64,000 nucleotides of DNA, from assembly GCA_043842855.1 (NCBI GenBank), contig JBBPJF010000004.1, forward strand, positions 1 through 64,000, read 5' to 3'. Shown piece by piece: positions 36,852-46,575 of the stretch; positions within the stretch are counted from its first letter, which is position 1, and each line of letters begins with the position of its first letter. Below the pieces are notes generated by a model, which was given only the letters and a program-made list of their open reading frames with translations, had not been told where the DNA came from and made no database searches. Both the position numbers and the translations under genes were made by a program. This stretch comes from QFNR01 sp043842855. GTDB lineage: Bacteria; Pseudomonadota; Gammaproteobacteria; Burkholderiales; Neisseriaceae.

Positions 36852-37783
36852 TGAGGATAAGATACCCTTCTTTTTAAGTAAAAAGTAATTTGCTGGATAT
36901 TATGGCGCATTAGACTAAGATAAGTAGATGCCTGTGAATCTTTAGAACTTAAGAAATCAGAGTATAAATTGTCCACTATAAAGGTATGCGAAGGTTTCGC
37001 AATTAACTCGGCTAATCTACGTTCAGCATTTTTCTCTAAAAAGATATATTTAATTTTATTTTTCTTAATTAAATCAATACTAAATGAGATTTTTTTTGCC
37101 GATAACTGAGCTTCCTCTCTCCCTGCCTCCAGACTATAGTAAGGTAAATGGTAATGCTGCGCCAAATAGGCAAACCCCCCGTGTATAGTCATTAGCATAC
37201 TAGTCGAATCAACCTGAGCAAACTGCTTCTTTGCCCACTTCTCCAGCTTATCTAACTCATTAACATAATTAGAATAACGCTCTTTGTATTCAACACAATG
37301 CGTAGGATCTTTTTCAATCAACTTATCCCGTATCAGAAGTAAGGCTTTGCGGACTAAAAAAGGATCATGCCAAGTGTGCGGGTCCACACCAGTACTACCT
37401 GTTTTCGGTAAAGCAACCATCATACCTTGCTTGACAGAACTAAAAGCCAGTAACTTTTCGCGCGGATAAGCCCGCTCTAGCCATAGTAGCTTAGAATTTT
37501 GTGTTCTTAGCGCATTGGTAAGAGGCTGTGGTTCAAGATGCAGTCCCTGAGCAATAATGAGATCAGCTCTGTTTAATTTGACCATATCCCCAGCTTTTAA
37601 GCTATAGTGATGTAAATCCTCATCAGGTCCTACCAAATTTTGAACACTTACTTGCTGTCCTCCTATGGCCTTCACCCAATCACCAAAGACACTAAAACTA
37701 GTGACTACTTGTAGGGTTCTCCCCTGGACTGTACCATTAGCGAAGAAGAGCAGTAAAACTGCTTTGAACAGTAAACGATTCAT
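36848..37783 (-). CDS. znuA: Zinc/manganese ABC transporter, periplasmic binding protein
   Basis: Cluster A-I (ZnuA/MntA) solute-binding protein, 311 residues. A signal peptide ends near VQG (about residue 22). Metal-ligand regions are DEDLHHYSLKAGD, VDPHTWHDP, HGGFAYLAQ and VDNLYSD. The long histidine-rich loop typical of high-affinity zinc ZnuA proteins is absent, so manganese or iron is also possible. The ATG at 37783 begins a normal signal peptide and has GGAG ten bases upstream; a start at 37804 is less likely. It follows znuB and overlaps rdgC. Confidence 0.87.
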   Translation of the reverse strand: MNRLLFKAVLLLFFANGTVQGRTLQVVTSFSVFGDWVKAIGGQQVSVQNLVGPDEDLHHYSLKAGDMVKLNRADLIIAQGLHLEPQPLTNALRTQNSKLLWLERAYPREKLLAFSSVKQGMMVALPKTGSTGVDPHTWHDPFLVRKALLLIRDKLIEKDPTHCVEYKERYSNYVNELDKLEKWAKKQFAQVDSTSMLMTIHGGFAYLAQHYHLPYYSLEAGREEAQLSAKKISFSIDLIKKNKIKYIFLEKNAERRLAELIAKPSHTFIVDNLYSDFLSSKDSQASTYLSLMRHNIQQITFYLKRRVSYPQ

Positions 37784-37814
37784 TTTGATGAAGCTCCAAC
37801 ACATAACAACTAAA

Positions 37815-38675
37815 CTACTTTGTTAACCCCCTCCCCTTAACCCATGAATGTGGCGCAAGAAAAAGAGAAGTTAAATAAAAAAGCCCAGCACAAAGGATAA
37901 TCATTGCGCCAGAAGGTAAATCAAAGTGGTAGGATAAAAGTAGGCCGATTATACCACTGAGAAGAGCAAAACAGAATGTGCCGGCTAGAAGGGTTTCCAT
38001 CCTTGAAAACCATAGCTTCGCGCTAATTGCAGGGATCATCATTAGTCCTACTGAAAGTAAAGTACCTAACGTTTGAAACCCACTAACCAAATTAAAAACA
38101 GTGAGCGTTTGAAAAATAAGGACGATAAGCCGAGACTTCATTTGAAATCGGGAAAGAAAATTTACTTCTAAACTCTCGACATACAAGGGTCTATAAATAA
38201 TCATCAGTATAACCAGTGTCAGACTCGCCGTAGCAGCAATCCAAGCGAGGCCAGCAAAATTGATCTGAAACAAGGACCCAAATAGAAAATTCAACAACTC
38301 AGTATTAGAACCATAACGACTAACTAAAATGACCCCTACAGCTAAACAAGTTAAATAAAATCCTGCAAAATTAGCATCCTCCTGTAAATGAGTTTTTTCA
38401 GTAGCTACACGAGAGGCATACATCATTATGCAACCAGTCAGCAGCCCACCTATACTCATAAGCACTGGGTTAAACCCTGCTATCAAAAAACTGATAGCTA
38501 CTCCTGGCAAAATGGCATGACTTAAAGCATCTCCCATTAAGCTCATGCGCCGCATGACTAAGAACAGTCCGATGGGAGCAACAGAAATACTCTGATAAAT
38601 AATGGCTAATAGGGCAATCCTCATGAAATGATAGTCTGCAAAAGGCTGGACCAGGTAGTAGTACAACATTTTCAT
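37815..38675 (-). CDS. znuB: Zinc/manganese ABC transporter permease
   Basis: ABC-3 family integral membrane subunit of 286 residues with about eight to nine hydrophobic segments. The MRRMSLMGDALSHAILPGVAI segment (spread over residues 41-61) and the GFQTLGTLLSVGLMMIPA segment are typical of ZnuB/MntB permeases. Its ATG shares a base with the znuC stop, and znuA follows after 31 bases, so the three subunits form one transporter. Confidence 0.92.
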   Translation of the reverse strand: MKMLYYYLVQPFADYHFMRIALLAIIYQSISVAPIGLFLVMRRMSLMGDALSHAILPGVAISFLIAGFNPVLMSIGGLLTGCIMMYASRVATEKTHLQEDANFAGFYLTCLAVGVILVSRYGSNTELLNFLFGSLFQINFAGLAWIAATASLTLVILMIIYRPLYVESLEVNFLSRFQMKSRLIVLIFQTLTVFNLVSGFQTLGTLLSVGLMMIPAISAKLWFSRMETLLAGTFCFALLSGIIGLLLSYHFDLPSGAMIILCAGLFYLTSLFLAPHSWVKGRGLTK

Positions 38676-39346
38676 TACCCTAGATAAGATGGCATCGACA
38701 CAGTAGGACCTAGATACTTGACACTTTGCTCTAAAACTAAAACCTGAGAAAAGTGGTTCCTAATAAGACTATTATCATGGATAACTGCAATAATAGTCTT
38801 TCCTTCACTTTGGAGGACATTAAACAGCGCCAACCAACGTTGGATGGTCTCCTCATCCACTGCTGTAAAGGGTTCATCAAGTAAGAAGTAATCTGCTTCT
38901 TGTACCAAAGCTCTAGCAAACAGGGCACGCTGTAGTTGGCCAGATGACAGCCCTTCAATGGGTCTATTTTTTAGCCCTATTAATCCTACCTGATCCAAAG
39001 CTTCTTCTACCCGAGCTCGCTGCTTTAAGTTAATTCCCTTAAAAGTAGCGATCTCATGCCACAAGCCTAAAGCTACTAACTCAAATACACTAAGAGGTTG
39101 AGCGAAGTTAAGCTCAATCAACTGTGGTAAGTAGACAAGCCTGCTCATGGTTATGTTTTCTAATTTTACCTCACCCTGCTGATAGGGTATCAACCCCATG
39201 ATAGCTTTTAGTAAAGTAGATTTACCTGCACCATTAGGACCATAAATGGCCCACTTCTCCCCTGAATTAAAAGTAACAGTTATATCTTGCAAAACACACT
39301 TTTCTTTATAAACAACAGAAATATGTTCTAAAATCAGGCCGGACAT
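38675..39346 (-). CDS. znuC: Zinc/manganese ABC transporter ATPase
   Basis: ATP-binding subunit of the metal transporter, 223 residues. Walker A is GPNGAGKSTLL, the ABC signature LSSGQLQRALFARAL, and Walker B YFLLDEPF followed by the switch histidine in VIHD. I chose the ATG at 39346 because GGAG lies six bases upstream and the family begins here; an upstream start would add 11 residues. It is the first gene of a seven-gene minus-strand operon. I searched for a Zur-like or MntR-like palindrome upstream and saw none convincing. Confidence 0.93.
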   Translation of the reverse strand: MSGLILEHISVVYKEKCVLQDITVTFNSGEKWAIYGPNGAGKSTLLKAIMGLIPYQQGEVKLENITMSRLVYLPQLIELNFAQPLSVFELVALGLWHEIATFKGINLKQRARVEEALDQVGLIGLKNRPIEGLSSGQLQRALFARALVQEADYFLLDEPFTAVDEETIQRWLALFNVLQSEGKTIIAVIHDNSLIRNHFSQVLVLEQSVKYLGPTVSMPSYLG

Positions 39347-39583
39347 TCTAGACTCCGCAGCACCGTAGGCTGAACCCAATAAGGAACAACAGAGGAGAAA
39401 TTAGTAATAACCTCTTAGGAACGCTTAGTAATAACAATGACCTCATTTTTATACAAAACGATTCAGAAAGACTGGCCATCATAACAGAAAAACTTTTAGC
39501 ATGAATAAAGGGAAGTTAAATTTTTACTGTAGAATGAGAGAATCAACCTGGAGGTGAACTTTTTATAGTCAAGAGTATATGTG

Positions 39584-40117
39584 ATGGATTTAATCCTATG
39601 GCGCCATGCAGAGGCGGAGCTGAGTACCAACGATCTAAAGCGTCCCTTGACAGCAGAGGGACATCAGCAAGCAAAGTGCATGAGTAATTGGATCTGCCAT
39701 CGTTTTGCAGGGCCTTACCTAGTTTGGACTTCAGAGGCGTTGCGTGCACAGGAAACCGCCTCATACCTCGAAGGGCGTTCCAGACAGGTTCATGCTTTTC
39801 TCAATCCAGGTGCTTCTGCACGGTCCATCTTGCCAGAAATATTAAAGGTATCTTCTACAAACCAATTAGTCATTGTAGGACACCAACCCTGGCTTTCGGA
39901 ACTAGTTTACCTTCTACTTTTCCCAGGAACGCATTCTCTCAGAAAAACATCTGAAATAGATTTCAAATACGGAGGTATTTGTTGGCTAAAGATTGATGTG
40001 ACCAGTTTGACCAGCGTGCTAAAAGCGTTTTTGCCTTCTCGCCTTTTAGCTGACTACCTATGCCACCAACGCAGTAAGTCCAGCGCTAAGATCGATGATA
40101 GTACCACAGCGCAATAG
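39584..40117 (+). CDS. sixA: Phosphohistidine phosphatase SixA
   Basis: A histidine-phosphatase-superfamily enzyme of 177 residues that removes phosphate from phosphohistidine, in E. coli acting on phosphotransfer proteins. The catalytic RHAEAE motif is near the N-terminus (LILWRHAEAE), the second histidine in IVGHQPW, and the TSEALRAQETA helix contacts phosphate. It is longer than E. coli SixA (161), and its last 21 codons overlap the 3' end of ubiB on the other strand. The ATG at 39584 is preferred to the GTG three bases before. Confidence 0.88.
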   Translation: MDLILWRHAEAELSTNDLKRPLTAEGHQQAKCMSNWICHRFAGPYLVWTSEALRAQETASYLEGRSRQVHAFLNPGASARSILPEILKVSSTNQLVIVGHQPWLSELVYLLLFPGTHSLRKTSEIDFKYGGICWLKIDVTSLTSVLKAFLPSRLLADYLCHQRSKSSAKIDDSTTAQ

Positions 40118-41589
40118 CGCAGAATTCGATTCAGCTGTCTTAATTCTAACAAACGCTGATCTTTAGCGGGGGTATTGGCTTCAAACCATGCCTCCAGTTT
40201 TCTTGGTAGGGCTGGTAAAACACGAGACCAGGTACTAGATTCTTTTTTAAGGTTTTTCCAAAATGCCTCTATGCCCAGCTGCTTTTTAGTCCAGCTAACA
40301 AAGAAAGGCTTACCAATAGCCCATAAATCTAAATCAGGATTTAATTGTCGCCCCAGACCTTCTACATTTAATAAAGTTTTCTGCAATAAAACTAATTGGG
40401 GTTGTACGACAATATTAAACTGCCGGCTAACTTCAAACAGTCGCAATAAAATCAAACCAAAAGAAATTCTAGCTAGAGGCTGATTAAAAACAGGTTCACA
40501 TACGTATCTAATTGCTGCTTCTAATTCATCTACACGTGTGCCCGCTGGAGCCCAACCCGACTCAATATGCGCTTCAGCCACTCTATAATAATCTCGGTTA
40601 AAAAAGGCTAGGAAATTAATAGCTAAATAACGCTTGTCATGCTCCGTTAAAGAGCCAAAAATACCAAAATCTAATGCTATATACCGCCCGTCCTGGGCCA
40701 CCAATATATTTCCTGGATGCATGTCAGCGTGAAAAAATCCATGATTAAAAACCTGTGTGAGAAAAATTTCTACTCCAAATTCAGATAGTCTTTGCAAATC
40801 AATCTGTTGACGTTTTAATTCTTCTATGTTTGACACAGGAACCCCATCCATCCACTCCAGTGTCAAAATATTCCGCGTGCAGTAGTCAAAATAAATCTCA
40901 GGAACTTGTAACATAGAGCTACCAAGAAATTGACGATACAACAAACTGCCATTAGAAGCCTCATTGAGTAAATTAATTTCATCTCTTAAATATTTTTTAA
41001 ACTCAATTAGTACTTCCCTAAGTCTAAGGCGACGTGCCTCACCCGATAGCCATTCTAGACAGCGAAAAATACCTTCTAACAGTTGAATATCTCTGCGGAT
41101 AAGGTTCTTGATATGGGGGCGAATTACTTTAACAGCGACCTTAGCCCCACGGGTTTGATCTTTATTTCTCAAATAAGCCCGATGGACCTGAGCTACAGAA
41201 GCACTAGCAACAGGTACTGTTTCAAACTCATAATAAATTTCTTCAATTGACCGCTTAAAGTCTTTTTCTATCTGCTGCTTAGCAATTCCACCATCAAAAG
41301 GAACCACCTGATTTTGCAGTAGAGCTAATTCTTCTATATAACTTTTAGGAAAAATATCTGGTCTAGTAGAGAGCAACTGACCAAACTTAACGAAGATAGG
41401 TCCTAATTCTTCCAAAGCAAGCCGAAGCCTTTTAGGCAAAGGATAATCCATTAATGGATTAGAACTTTGTCCAGGAGAAACGAAAAAGTAACGTATAACT
41501 CCCAACTTGTACTGAGATCGCAGAAGATCTGCTAACCCATAGCGCCTGATAACAGAGAAAATATTTAGTAATCGAAGCAAAGAATTCAT
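40054..41589 (-). CDS. ubiB: Ubiquinone biosynthesis protein kinase-like UbiB
   Basis: An atypical (ADCK/ABC1) kinase needed for ubiquinone synthesis, 511 residues. The family-defining KxGQ motif is in FVKFGQLLSTRPD, the A-rich loop in ASASVAQVHRA, the HADMHPGNI catalytic segment and the LDFGIFG metal motif follow, and a C-terminal hydrophobic segment would anchor it. The ATG at 41589 gives the usual N-terminus; an upstream start adds nine residues. ubiE and ubiJ, usual neighbours in enterics, are not here. Confidence 0.93.
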   Translation of the reverse strand: MNSLLRLLNIFSVIRRYGLADLLRSQYKLGVIRYFFVSPGQSSNPLMDYPLPKRLRLALEELGPIFVKFGQLLSTRPDIFPKSYIEELALLQNQVVPFDGGIAKQQIEKDFKRSIEEIYYEFETVPVASASVAQVHRAYLRNKDQTRGAKVAVKVIRPHIKNLIRRDIQLLEGIFRCLEWLSGEARRLRLREVLIEFKKYLRDEINLLNEASNGSLLYRQFLGSSMLQVPEIYFDYCTRNILTLEWMDGVPVSNIEELKRQQIDLQRLSEFGVEIFLTQVFNHGFFHADMHPGNILVAQDGRYIALDFGIFGSLTEHDKRYLAINFLAFFNRDYYRVAEAHIESGWAPAGTRVDELEAAIRYVCEPVFNQPLARISFGLILLRLFEVSRQFNIVVQPQLVLLQKTLLNVEGLGRQLNPDLDLWAIGKPFFVSWTKKQLGIEAFWKNLKKESSTWSRVLPALPRKLEAWFEANTPAKDQRLLELRQLNRILRYCAVVLSSILALDLLRWWHR

Positions 41590-41802
41590 AGAACCTATCC
41601 AGCAGAAACGAGTCATAGCCTAGTAAGGGAGCTTAGCTGATTCTACAAGATTTTCTTATGCTTTGCATTTTGGTACACGTTCGAGGCCACGCCCTCATGC
41701 AAAACTATTCCACACTAAAAAAGCACATAAGCTCCTAAAATAGGCTCACTACTCACAAGTAACATATTGCTTCTATCTCAGTAGCCTAAACATCCAAAGA
41801 AA

Positions 41803-44800
41803 CTACCTTAATTTAAGTAACAGTTCCTCGATCACTTTGACTCTATTTTCGACTTGCTCTTCTTTAATGTGCATGATGAGCCTTTGACCCCCTTTAAGGG
41901 TAAAGAGTTTAGGATTAGCCTGAATCAACTCTATAAGTTTTTTCCCATCTACTGTAGCATTATCTTTAAACCAAAGGCTAATCTGTTCTTCAGTAGCATC
42001 AATAGAACGAACCCCTATTTCCTGGGCCATTAAGCGCAAGTGGTGGCTATTCCAAAGTAATTTGGCAGGTAATGGTAATAATCCAAAACGATCGATTAAT
42101 TCCTCTAGCAATTCATCCAATTGTTTTTGGTTCTCAGCTTGAGCTAAACGTTTGTACAATATCAAGCGTTCATGGATATCTGGGCAGTACTCCTCTGGTA
42201 ATAATACTGGCTGATATAGTTTAATTTCAGTGCTAATTCCTAATGGCTCGTTAATATCTAATTTTTTCCCTTCACGCAGTGCCTTGACAGCTCGATGTAA
42301 CATGTCTCCATATAAATTGAGGCCTACTTTGATAATTTCTCCTGATTGTTCATCTCCTAAAATCTCTCCTGAGCCTCTAATTTCTAAATCCTGCATAGCA
42401 AGCAGAAAACCCGCTCCTAAGTCATTGGCCTTCTGAATGGCTTCTAATCTTTTCTGAGCTTCTGAGCTTATAAATTCTGGCGTAAGTAGATAAGCATAGG
42501 CCTGATGATAAGAACGCCCTACTCTGCCACGTAACTGATGCAATTGGGCGATCCCAAACTTATCAGCCCTATTGATGAGAATGGTATTAGCATTAGGTAT
42601 ATCAATCCCTGTCTCAATTATTGTGGAACAAATCATTAAATCGTACTCATGACGCAGAAAAGAACGCATTACCTGTTCTAATTCTTTTTCTTGCATCTGG
42701 CCGTGTGCTACACAGATTCTGACCTGAGGTAATAAAGTATTTAACTGTTCCCTCATGGTTTCAATGGTCGATACATCATTATGCAAAAAAAAGACCTGTC
42801 CATCTCTTCTCAGTTCTCGAAGAATAGCCTCTTGGATCACAGCTTCTGAAAAAGGTTGCAAAAGTGTCTTTACTGCTAAGCGTTTCTCAGGTGCAGTACT
42901 GATTAAGGAAAAGTCTCGTAAATTTTCTAGTGCCATACAAAGAGTTCTTGGAATCGGGGTGGCAGTCATGGTTAAAACATCTACCCGGACACGATATTTT
43001 TTTAATTCCTCTTTCTGTCTCACACCGAATCGGTGCTCTTCATCAATGATCAATAACCCTAGATCCTTAAACTGCACTTCTGGTTGTAATAGCTTGTGTG
43101 TTCCTATGACAATATCTACCTCTCCATTTTTTAGTGCTGCCAGCACTTCTTTAGCACGTCGAGCACCTGAAAAACGAGAGATTGCTTCAATTTTTACTGG
43201 AAAATTCGCAAAACGACTTAAGAAAGTTTCAGTATGTTGCTCTACCAATAGTGTTGTAGGTGCTAATAATGCTACCTGTTTCCCTGCCATTGCTACCGTA
43301 AACGCTGCTCTTAGGGCAACTTCAGTCTTTCCAAAACCCACATCACCACAAACTAGTCGATCCATAGGCTTCTGACTAGCTAAATCTTTTAAAACTTCCT
43401 CAATAGCCTTTGCCTGATCTTCAGTTTCTTCATATTCAAAACCATCTACAAAAAGTTCATAGTTGACTTGGTCTATAGGATAAGCAACTCCATTTTCCAA
43501 CTGGCGCCTTGCATATAAATCTAATAAGTGGGCTGCAGTATCGTAAGCTTTCTTCATGGCCTTTTGTTTTTGCCGTTTCCACTGCGCTTCTCCCAAAGTA
43601 TGTAAGACAACTGTTTCAATTCTCTGGCCACTGTAGCGACTGATTAGATTTAATTGAGACACAGGCACATAGAGTTGCGCTTCATGCTGATACTCTAGAA
43701 GCATAAATTCCTCAATGCATTCGTCTACCTCTAGGTGTATTAGACCTTTATAAAGTCCTATTCCATGCTGTTCATGGACAACTAGATCTCCTACATTAAT
43801 TTCTGCTAAATCTATAAAATTGCCGTGATTAAGATGTTGATACTTACCTTTCTTGTGTATCCTACGACTATTATTTTGGTAAAGGTCAGACTCGGTGATA
43901 AGCGCTACCTGTAATTCACTGAGAATAAATCCTCTGTTAAATTCAGGTGCTACCACCATGGCTAAGGAAACTTCCGACTTTAAAAACTGATCCCAATTCT
44001 GTAAGCGTTCAACCTCCAGGCCATTTTGCTGCAATAAATAAAAAATAATTTCACTACGGCCTAGACTATCTGCTAGTAGCAGTACCCTTCCAGAATATGC
44101 CTGAATAAATTTTTTAAGCGAGCTTAAGGGGTCCGCCAATTTTCTATCCACACTCACATTAGGTAATTGCGTACTTTGTTTCATCTGAAATTCTAGTACT
44201 AAATGGGAGAAGGAACTTAAGCACTTTTCTAATTCATTCGTATCCAGGTAAAGCTGTTTTGGTAGCAAGGGTGGGTAGGCTTTGTCTGTGCTAGCCAGCT
44301 TAAATCTTGATTGCACTTCAGCAGCAAATAGATGTGCAGCCTTTAAAACTGTAGGTGACTGTATAATCAGTGTCTGACTAGGTAGATAGTCTAAAAGGGT
44401 ACTAGGTTCTTGCTCAAAAAAAAGTGGAAAGTAAAACTCTATTCCATTACCAAAAATTCCTTTAGAAACATTCTGGTAAATGACTGACTGTTTGGTCTCT
44501 ATTGGTCTATCTCTAAGTAGCTGCTTTTTAAATAACCCAACACTCTTAGTGTCTGTAGGAAATTCATATGCAGGAAGCAATCGAATGGCAACCACCCTTT
44601 CTACTGTCCGCTGATTTAGGGGGTTGAAAGTGTGAATACTTTCTATTTCTTCATCAAATAATTCTATGCGATAGGGTTCTTCCGACCCCATGGGAAAAAG
44701 GTCGACCAGTCCGCCTCGAATAGAAAATTCTCGTGGGGAAAGTACCTGATTAACATGATGGTAACCATTTTCTACTAAATTCTCTCTGAATAAGGATAAG

Positions 44801-45201
44801 TTAAGTGTCTGCCCAACTTTGAGATCAACGGTAGATCCCATGATAAAAGAAACTGGTGGTAGCCTTTGCATGGCGGTGGCTACAGGCGTAATAATCACAT
44901 CAACCTGTTGGTTCAATAATTGCCATAGTACTAGCAACCTCTCGGAAATTAATTCATGATGTGGAGAAAAGCGTTCATACGGTAAAAGCTCCCAATCAGG
45001 AAAATAGAGTACTTTTTGTTGAGGTTTAAAAAATTGCCATGCAGAAACAAGTCGCTTAGCTTCAGGAGCATCTGCTGTGAGCACAAGCGCAGTCCCATAT
45101 GTTTTAATTGTGTCCATACATATAGGCAATGTTTCTAAATGTGACAGCAATAAACCCTGGTTGGTCACGCTAGGAAAACTTTGAAATTTATCTGAAGGCA
45201 T
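41803..45201 (-). CDS. mfd: Transcription-repair coupling factor Mfd
   Basis: Removes stalled RNA polymerase from lesions and recruits UvrA. The 1132 residues contain the N-terminal UvrB-like domains, the RNA-polymerase-interacting domain near 460-540 (GDLVVHEQHGIGLYKGL), and the RecG-like motor with Walker A GDVGFGKTEVALR, DEEHRFGV, and motif VI QLRGRVGRS, then the TRCF C-terminal domain. Length agrees with E. coli (1148). It is divergent from the yihY-like gene. Confidence 0.97.
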   Translation of the reverse strand: MPSDKFQSFPSVTNQGLLLSHLETLPICMDTIKTYGTALVLTADAPEAKRLVSAWQFFKPQQKVLYFPDWELLPYERFSPHHELISERLLVLWQLLNQQVDVIITPVATAMQRLPPVSFIMGSTVDLKVGQTLNLSLFRENLVENGYHHVNQVLSPREFSIRGGLVDLFPMGSEEPYRIELFDEEIESIHTFNPLNQRTVERVVAIRLLPAYEFPTDTKSVGLFKKQLLRDRPIETKQSVIYQNVSKGIFGNGIEFYFPLFFEQEPSTLLDYLPSQTLIIQSPTVLKAAHLFAAEVQSRFKLASTDKAYPPLLPKQLYLDTNELEKCLSSFSHLVLEFQMKQSTQLPNVSVDRKLADPLSSLKKFIQAYSGRVLLLADSLGRSEIIFYLLQQNGLEVERLQNWDQFLKSEVSLAMVVAPEFNRGFILSELQVALITESDLYQNNSRRIHKKGKYQHLNHGNFIDLAEINVGDLVVHEQHGIGLYKGLIHLEVDECIEEFMLLEYQHEAQLYVPVSQLNLISRYSGQRIETVVLHTLGEAQWKRQKQKAMKKAYDTAAHLLDLYARRQLENGVAYPIDQVNYELFVDGFEYEETEDQAKAIEEVLKDLASQKPMDRLVCGDVGFGKTEVALRAAFTVAMAGKQVALLAPTTLLVEQHTETFLSRFANFPVKIEAISRFSGARRAKEVLAALKNGEVDIVIGTHKLLQPEVQFKDLGLLIIDEEHRFGVRQKEELKKYRVRVDVLTMTATPIPRTLCMALENLRDFSLISTAPEKRLAVKTLLQPFSEAVIQEAILRELRRDGQVFFLHNDVSTIETMREQLNTLLPQVRICVAHGQMQEKELEQVMRSFLRHEYDLMICSTIIETGIDIPNANTILINRADKFGIAQLHQLRGRVGRSYHQAYAYLLTPEFISSEAQKRLEAIQKANDLGAGFLLAMQDLEIRGSGEILGDEQSGEIIKVGLNLYGDMLHRAVKALREGKKLDINEPLGISTEIKLYQPVLLPEEYCPDIHERLILYKRLAQAENQKQLDELLEELIDRFGLLPLPAKLLWNSHHLRLMAQEIGVRSIDATEEQISLWFKDNATVDGKKLIELIQANPKLFTLKGGQRLIMHIKEEQVENRVKVIEELLLKLR

Positions 45202-45339
45202 AAATACTTACTCGTGAATTATTACCTAACACTTTTTTTAACGTATCTAATAACAAGCTAGCTTATAGAAACAGACCTTACAGCAAGAGGTTTTTTGTTT
45301 ACAATGGACGCTATTCTAGCATCTTGAGGATTGGGATTT

Positions 45340-46575
45340 ATGTCGTCTCGATTTTTTTTCCCCTCATGGCGTTACCATCAAATTAGGAGGTTCCTATATT
45401 TTTTATTGGAACGCTTTCGCCAGTTTGAAATCGCCTATGCAGCTGCTAGCTTGACATTGAGCACATTAATGGCAATTGTGCCTACACTTTTGTTTCTCAT
45501 CTATCTATTCAGCAAAACCGCATCCTTTGAACTATATACGGCACAGCTATTAAACTATACCTCGGTGTTCCTCGATTCTGAGGCTTTCCATGCAATCACA
45601 GACTACCTACAAACCATCCCTTCTAAAATAGCTAACCTATCCTTAATAGGGGCTGTCATTCTTTTTATGGCTGCAACTTTTTTAATGGCTACTGTTGAAT
45701 TCTCTTTTAATAAAATATGGCAAGTAGTCACACCAAGGCCCTTCTTTCTACGCTTATTGAGTTATATCCTCGTTATTTTAATTGGACCTTTAAGCCTAGT
45801 CGCACTTTCTTATTTTTGGAATTTTTACTTTAAAGCCCTAGAACTTTCAGTACTTTTCCCGGTACTGTCACACATAAGCTATTTGCTGATTTCTATTGTA
45901 GTATACACAATAGTTATTTTTTTTATTTTTAAAATCGTACCCTATCGCTATGTGCCTAATCGAGATGCCATACTGGGTGCTTTAGTGACGGCTTCCGCTA
46001 TAGCCACTATTAAAAAACTTTTTTCTCTGTATGTGACCTATTTCAATCAGTATGAACTTATTTATGGAGCTTTTGCTTCTATACCTCTGTTTATTTTCTA
46101 TATTTACCTGCTATGGGGAGTTCTACTGGCAGGAGCTTTATTTACAGCTAGCCTTTCGCACCTAACTGATAACGCCTTTATGCGCCCTCTACCCAAAAGT
46201 AATCCATTCGAAGATGCAGTCCGTATACTCAGTTATTTAGCTTCGTCTTCAACTGCTGGCGCTAAAATCCAATCTATAAGGTATGCCGTTAATATGGGCT
46301 ATGATGATTTAGGAAACCTATTAGAGCAATTACAAACTTTAGGTTATGTTAAAAAATACCACAGGCATTGGTTTCTTGCTCGTCCAGCTAAGGATATTTT
46401 CCTGCAAAACTTGTGGGAATCTTTCATTATGCCAGCCCATCCGCTTCAGAAAGATGCTTGTGGTGAGGCACTATATAATTTATTATCTCCCGCAACCCAT
46501 AAACTACAAATGTCTATAGAAGAGTTTATAGGACAAGAAATTCAACCTTTCAACCAATTCACTGATGTGCGCTAA
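45340..46575 (+). CDS. YihY/BrkB family membrane protein with C-terminal extension
   Basis: A 411-residue inner-membrane protein of the YihY (formerly annotated RNase BN) family. About six hydrophobic segments occupy residues 25-275, including the family segments YGAFASIPLFIFYIYLLW-like region and KIVPYRYVPNRDA. The last 120 residues form a soluble winged-helix-like extension found in long members and missing in E. coli YihY (290). Function is not settled; the RNase activity claim is historical. The ATG at 45340 has GAGGA nine bases upstream. Its stop overlaps priA. Confidence 0.85.
   Translation: MSSRFFFPSWRYHQIRRFLYFLLERFRQFEIAYAAASLTLSTLMAIVPTLLFLIYLFSKTASFELYTAQLLNYTSVFLDSEAFHAITDYLQTIPSKIANLSLIGAVILFMAATFLMATVEFSFNKIWQVVTPRPFFLRLLSYILVILIGPLSLVALSYFWNFYFKALELSVLFPVLSHISYLLISIVVYTIVIFFIFKIVPYRYVPNRDAILGALVTASAIATIKKLFSLYVTYFNQYELIYGAFASIPLFIFYIYLLWGVLLAGALFTASLSHLTDNAFMRPLPKSNPFEDAVRILSYLASSSTAGAKIQSIRYAVNMGYDDLGNLLEQLQTLGYVKKYHRHWFLARPAKDIFLQNLWESFIMPAHPLQKDACGEALYNLLSPATHKLQMSIEEFIGQEIQPFNQFTDVR

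Noticed and set aside
39347..39583. Possible Zur or MntR operator upstream of znuC
   Set aside because: No convincing AT-rich dyad of the known types was found by eye; motif scanning would be needed.
42755..43375. 206-codon open frame opposite mfd
   Set aside because: It lies entirely inside the conserved helicase region of mfd on the other strand, has low-complexity composition and no family resemblance.
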